A stretch of DNA of 64,000 bases from Eunapius fragilis (lineage: Eukaryota; Porifera; Demospongiae; Spongillida; Spongillidae), in the NCBI GenBank assembly GCA_963681505.1, contig OY811978.1:1300549-1364548 (forward strand), in the 5' to 3' direction. Position numbers and translations under genes: made by a program. Position 1 is the stretch's first letter, and every line of letters begins with the position of its first letter. Below, piece by piece: positions 59,401-64,000 of this stretch. The notes below the pieces were generated by a model. The model saw only the letters and a program-made list of their open reading frames with translations. It searched no databases and was not told the origin of the DNA.

Positions 59401-59609
59401 GCCACATGACACGGGGTTGAATGGTTGAACTGTTCCAGCTACTCTCTGGTTCAGAATTATCTGGTTACCAGTAGCACTGCATTGAAATGCTGATCCACTC
59501 CATGTTGTAGCTACAAGAGCGAAGCTTGAGCTGATAGTACAGGTGTAGGTGATGGTGCTTCCAGGACATGTGGAGGTGTTCACAGAGGTGAATTGTGGAC
59601 AGGCAGTAC
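56130..59609 (-). CDS. Gene G: receptor with a different Ig-like module, 4 exons found, 5' exon missing
   Basis: Minus-strand exons 59609-59250, 58362-58090, 56890-56801 and 56404-56130 join at phase 1. Exon 59609-59250 codes a 120-residue Ig-like module that is not the CPPxxCPGD type: TACPQF, STCPGSTITYTCTI, TTWSGSAFQC, VSCGS, SSCYTSVLTI. FN3 (APPGPPNV) is nearly identical to that of D and E but has MVPFTG where the others have MVTFTG. A Pro/Thr/Cys stalk follows, then a TM helix and a tail with PIYEVVG and SAYGTAL. No signal-peptide exon was found between 59610 and 61310; it may lie beyond the minisatellite or outside the window. The intron between FN3 and stalk contains a retroelement tail. 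It looks like the gene D 3' half joined to another ectodomain. Confidence 0.75.
57420..57830 (-). pseudogene. Retroelement post-RT tail, copy 3, with internal 46-bp tandem repeat
   Basis: Minus strand reads HLASHLATMAKAVVLADLYG from about 57780 and ends LYGRLNLNLVVSNAPDI near 57430. These are the last 60 or so residues of the same domain as copies 1 and 2. The segment coding KAVVLVDLYGR is expanded to about six copies of a 46-bp unit (57465-57745). As 46 is not a multiple of 3, the frame shifts with each unit. Confidence 0.75.
58795..58865. repeat. 12-bp tandem repeat (ccaccatgatcc)
   Basis: About five imperfect units. Confidence 0.8.
59030..59085. mobile_element. MITE family 1, right-end fragment
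   Basis: ccttccaatcctatatcc, then acttccagtagagaatattt matches the right arm of the family. Lies within gene G intron. Confidence 0.55.
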
Positions 59610-59640
59610 CTGAGCAAAATGTAAAAACAGTTATTTTCAA

Positions 59641-60117
59641 GTCATGGTGTCAGTAGTATAGGATAGCAAGTGAACTTGCCATTTGTAGCAAGGAAACCAC
59701 AGCTCATTGGGCACATGTGTTCACTTTCATTATTAGATTTAATGATTCAATGTTTTTAGCCCTTTTATGTATACTTTAAAAAGGCAACAAGAAAATTAAA
59801 ATATCAAAAAAGTTGGTTCCTATAAGACTGTCACAGTAACAAGGTTACCATATTTTAGACCCAGTTTGCAGTTGTACACAATTAGCCTCCACTTAAGGAC
59901 TAAGAAAAGGCCCGGCTCATAAAAGCAGGTAGGCAATTAAGCACATGGTGATTACATCATCATTAGTAGCATGTATGTGTTGGTAGCAATGCTTCTACTT
60001 GTAATTTCCCTACGACATGGGGCCTAAGAAATGGTGAGAACATATTCCAGTGGTACAGACCATAGGAACTGTTCCATACTTTTGGGTGAAAAGCAAGCCC
60101 TGAGGGATGGATGAACA
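59641..60117. other. No gene seen
   Basis: Upstream of gene G Ig exon; searched on the minus strand for a phase-1 signal-peptide exon without success. Confidence 0.35.
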
Positions 60118-60600
60118 TCATCTACCCAGTTGAGATGGCTCTGACCAAGTGACGTTTAGCCTGCCATACATTTCACCCAAGACTTGACTCTTGTAGCAGG
60201 AAGAGGTGGTGGCGATGCAGGTTGTGAGACGGGAGAAGGTGGCATTAGCTTCTTTGCCCCAGTTGCCATAAATCTCTACAGCGAGTGGGACACAACAGCT
60301 CAGAGCACTTGAGGTCACTGGCTCTGTGCTTTCGCACCTCTGCCTCAAGAGCTGCTGCCCCCACTGACATGCTTGCCTCAGGGAGAATGAAGACAGACAA
60401 AGGGATGTTATGGTCACATCAAAGGCTGCATGCCTTCCTCTGTCCCAATCCAAAGCATACATGTATGTCAGCTGGTCGAGTACAGCTCTGTCAGGTGTGA
60501 GACCACTGCATTTCCCCATCCTCACCACCAGGTGGGCACAGCTTGCACATTCCACCTTGCTTGCAAGTAGCGGCGTGATTGCCGAGCCGGTCAGGTGCAT
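60118..60600 (-). pseudogene. Retroelement post-RT tail, copy 4
   Basis: Minus strand reads ASKVECASCAHLVVRMGKC, YALDWDRGRHAAFDVTITS, CCVPLAVEIYGNWGKEANAT and EMYGRLNVTW, to a stop at 60118. Same domain as the copies at 50994 and 51938, more diverged at both ends. Confidence 0.7.
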
Positions 60601-60617
60601 ATTTTTATGAATAATTA

Positions 60618-60842
60618 ATGATGGAGGGATAGGGGAGGGGATGAAGGATAGAGGAGAGGGTGGAGGGATAGGGAAGGGGATGGAGGGATAGGGAAGGGAT
60701 GGAGGGATAGGGAAGGGGATGGAGGGATAGGGAAGGGGATGGAGGGATAGGGGGATGGAGGGATAAGGGAGGGGATGGAAGGATAGGGGGGATGGAGGGG
60801 ATGGAAGGATAGGGGAGGGGATGGAGGGATAGGGGAGGGGCA
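60618..60842. repeat. 20-21 bp minisatellite (ggatggagggatagggaagg)
   Basis: About eleven purine-rich units on the plus strand. Pro/Ser frames on the minus strand are not treated as genes. Confidence 0.95.
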
Positions 60843-61312
60843 TACTTTGTATCTACCTCTTGCTTTAAACAAATGGACATTTATTTCCAGAACAATACCC
60901 AAAATTATGTTGTTATTCCAATCTAAATTCAAACCCTCTGAGGGCAGAATACGTTTAATCTTCTGTTTGAAACTCAACTGCCTGACTAGCAATTGGGGAA
61001 AAACCCCACTGCTGAAGCAGCTAGCAAATACCTGAACTCAATTAGCATCTCTGTCCTGCTCTGCGATCTGAGAAAGTGGGGACAAATCCGTATGAAGTTA
61101 TCTCTGTTAAGTCAACAATAAGCATAAATCCATCTAGGTTACGGCGGAAGTCACTAACCACATCTCAAAATGATTTTTTTTTTTAATCCACCTGGCATCA
61201 TTTCAAGTTACCAGTAAAACTTGTGCTTCCTGTTGGCTGGCTATCTGCATCTCCAATTTTAGAACATACTTTTCTTTCCGTACACCAGGTGCCATTGCGG
61301 ATGCACTTTATC
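60843..61312. other. No gene seen
   Basis: Spacer between two minisatellites with a t-run at about 61173-61183. No exon or domain recognised. Confidence 0.4.
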
Positions 61313-64000
61313 TTTGTTATGGGAAGGGACCCTTCACTTCCCCAGCACCACCCTTACTACATTATGGGAAGGTAGCCACCACTTCCCCAGCACCATCCTT
61401 ACTACATTATGGGAAGGTAGCCACCACTTCTCCAGCACCATCCTTACTACATTATGGGAAGGTAGCCTCCACTTCCCCAGCACCATCCTTACTACATTAT
61501 GGGAAGGTAGCCCCCACTTCCCCAGCACCACCCTTACTACATTATGGGAAGGTAGCCTCCTCTTCCCCAGCACCACCCTTACTACATTATGGGAAGGTAG
61601 CCTCCTCTTCCCCAGCACCACCCTTACTACATTATGGGAAGGTAGCCACCACTTCCCCAGCACCACCCTTACTACATTATGGGAAGGTAGCCTCAACTTC
61701 CACAGCACCCCCCTTACTACATTATGGGAAGGTAGCCCCCACTTCCCCAGCACCACCCTTACTACATTATGGGAAGGTAGCCTCCTCTTCCCCAGCACCA
61801 TCCTTACTACATTATGGGAAGGTAGCCTCCTCTTCCCCAGCACCACCCTTACTACATTATGGGAAGGTAGCCTCCTCTTCCCCAGCACCACCCTTACTAC
61901 ATTATGGGAAGGTAGCCCCCACTTCCCCAGCACCACCCTTACTACATTATGGGAAGGTAGCCCCCACTTCCCCAGCACCATCCTTACTACATTATGGGAA
62001 GGTAGCCTCCTCTTCCCCAGCACCACCCTTACTACATTATGGGAAGGTAGCCCCCACTTCTCCAGCACCACCCTTACTACATTATGGGAAGGTAGCCACC
62101 ACTTCCCCAGCACCATCCTTACTACATTATGGGAAGGTAGCCCCCACTTCCCCAGCACCACCCTTACTACATTATGGGAAGGTAGCCCCCACTTCCCCAG
62201 CACCACCCTTACTACATTATGGGAAGGTAGCCCCCACTTCCCCTGCACCACCCTTACTACATTATGGGAAGGTAGCCCCCACTTCCCCAGCACCACCCTT
62301 ACTACATTATGGGAAGGTAGCCCCCACTTCCCCTGCACCACCCTTACTACATTATGGGAAGGTAGCCTCCTCTTCCCCAGCACCACCCTTACTACATTAT
62401 GGGAAGGTAGCCTCCACTTCCCCAGCACCACCCTTACTACATTATGGGAAGGTAGCCTTCACTTCCCCAGCACCACCCTTACTACATTATGGGAAGGTAG
62501 CCTCCTCTTCCCCAGCACCACCCTTACTACATTATGGGAAGGTAGCCTCCACTTCCCCAGCACCACCCTTACTACATTATGGGAAGGTAGCCTTCACTTC
62601 CCCAGCACCACCCTTACTACATTATGGGAAGGTAGCCTCCTCTTCCCCAGCACCACCCTTACTACATTATGGGAAGGTAGCCTCCTCTTCCCCAGCACCA
62701 CCCTTACTACATTATGGGAAGGTAGCCTCCTCTTCCCCAGCACCACCCTTACTACATTATGGGAAGGTAGCCCCCACTTCCCCAGCACCACCCTTACTAC
62801 ATTATGGGAAGGTAGCCCCCACTTCCCCAGCACCACCCTTACTACATTATGGGAAGGTAGCCTCCTCTTCCCCAGCACCAACCTTACTACATTATGGGAA
62901 GGTAGCCTCCTCTTCCCCAGCACCAACCTTACTACATTATGGGAAGGTAGCCCCCACTTCCCCAGCACCATCCTTACTACATTATGGGAAGGTAGCCCCC
63001 ACTTCCCCTGCACCACCCTTACTACATTATGGGAAGGTAGCCTCCTCTTCCCCAGCACCACCCTTACTACATTATGGGAAGGTAGCCCCCACTTCCCCAG
63101 CACCACCCTTACTACATTATGGGAAGGTAGCCTCCTCTTCCCCAGCACCAATCTTACTACATTATGGGAAGGTAGCCTCCACTTCCCCAGCACCACCCTT
63201 ACTACATTATGGGAAGGTAGCCTCCTCTTCCCCAGCACCAACCTTACTACATTATGGGAAGGTAGCCCCCACTTCCCCTGCACCACCCTTACTACATTAT
63301 GGGAAGGTAGCCCCCACTTCCCCAGCACCACCCTTACTACATTATGGGAAGGTAGCCTCCTCTTCCCCAGCACCACCCTTACTACATTATGGGAAGGTAG
63401 CCTCCTCTTCTCCAGCACCACCCTTACTACATTATGGGAAGGTAGCCTCCTCTTCCCCAGCACCACCCTTACTACATTATGGGAAGGTAGCCTCCTCTTC
63501 CCCAGCACCACCCTTACTACATTATGGGAAGGTAGCCCCCACTTCCCCAGCACCACCCTTACTACATTATGGGAAGGTAGCCCCCACTTCCCCAGCACCA
63601 CCCTTACTACATTATGGGAAGGTAGCCCCCACTTCCCCAGCACCACCCTTACTACATTATGGGAAGGTAGTCTCCTCTTCCCCAGCACCACCCTTACTAC
63701 ATTATGGGAAGGTAGCCCCCACTTCCCCAGCACCATCATTACTACATTATGGGAAGGTAGCCACCACTTCCCCAGCACCACCATTACTACATTATGGGAA
63801 GGTAGCCTCCTCTTCCCCAGCACCACCCTTACTACATTATGGGAAGGTAGTCTCCTCTTCCCCAGCACCACCCTTACTACATTATGGGAAGGTAGCCCCC
63901 ACTTCCCCAGCACCACCCTTACTACATTATGAGAAGGTAGCCTCCTCTTCCCCAGCACCACCCTTACTACATTATGGGAAGGTAGCCCCCACTTCCCCAG
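61313..64000. repeat. 45-bp minisatellite, about 60 units, open at window end
   Basis: The unit is ttatgggaaggtagccnccn, then cttccccagcaccacccttactacat. Unit length is constant at 45 bp with mostly single-base variants at a few sites (cctcctctt, cccccactt, ccaccactt, cctccactt; agcacc or tgcacc). Each unit contains GGGAAG and CTTCCC about 10 bp apart, which can pair. Because 45 is a multiple of 3, frames stay open for 872 codons on + (LWEGSxxFPSTTLTT) and 455 and 365 codons on -. No signal peptide, splice signal or flanking domain was found, so I treat it as DNA repeat, not a gene. The array continues past 64000. Confidence 0.97.

Noticed and set aside
60118-60843. 241-codon minus ORF as one gene
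   Set aside because: Its first part is translated minisatellite; only 60118-60600 has real protein similarity, to a truncated retroelement tail.
59641-61312. Signal-peptide exon for gene G
   Set aside because: No minus-strand ATG followed by a hydrophobic stretch and a phase-1 gt donor was found here.
61314-63932. 872-codon plus-strand ORF as a giant repeat protein
   Set aside because: It is a 45-bp tandem repeat that stays open on both strands because 45 is a multiple of 3; no signal, splice sites or flanking domains.
1-64000. tRNA or rRNA genes
   Set aside because: I looked for tRNA-like A/B box pairs and rRNA core words by eye and saw none; a covariance search would be needed to exclude them.

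Overview
This is animal DNA: split genes with GT..AG introns, secreted and membrane receptors built from Ig-like and fibronectin type III (FN3) exons, and a heavy load of MITEs, minisatellites and decayed transposons. The small symmetric phase-1 exons, short introns and types of transposon relic fit a basal marine invertebrate, most likely a demosponge. The phylum is inference; the sequence alone does not prove it.

The main content is a cluster of single-pass cell-surface receptor genes that could be assembled exon by exon with consistent splice phases. Gene A (4214-6041, +): signal, Ig-like, FN3, second beta-rich module, TM, tyrosine tail. Gene B (8436-10452, -): signal, Ig-like, Ser/Thr stalk, TM, death-domain-like tail. 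Gene C (20969-23566, -): signal, Ig-like, FN3, TM, short tail. Gene D (25468-30394, -): signal, Ig-like, FN3, stalk, TM, tyrosine tail. Gene E (44968-50762, +): signal, Ig-like, FN3, stalk, then a 12-residue hydrophobic end, with a duplicated first exon at 40314-40362. Gene G (56130-59609, -, 5' end not found): a different Ig-like module on the same FN3, stalk, TM and tail as gene D. B, C, D and E share one cysteine-rich Ig-like module; D, E and G share almost the same FN3 exon; D and G share an almost identical last exon and 3' flank. This looks like a recently duplicating and recombining family of recognition or immune-type receptors. Function is inferred; ligands are unknown.

Layout: 0-4 kb holds transposon debris, a MITE and a minisatellite. 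4-10.5 kb holds genes A and B around a G-rich minisatellite. 10.5-20.8 kb is repeat-rich: an 18-bp minisatellite, a perfect 73-bp-arm palindrome, a long (CA)n and several foldback elements. 21-30.4 kb holds genes C and D, with a TIR element carrying a broken integrase-like gene inside gene D intron 1. 30.5-44.7 kb is mostly mobile DNA: a retroelement tail, a 420-bp CTC/CTT expansion, MITEs and a dead hAT transposase. 45-50.8 kb is gene E, with an unrecognised antisense gene fragment in intron 2. 51-53 kb holds truncated retroelement tails and a scrambled Ig-exon relic, followed by a pyrimidine minisatellite. 55-59.6 kb is gene G. The last 2.7 kb is a 45-bp minisatellite, open on both strands, that runs off the window.
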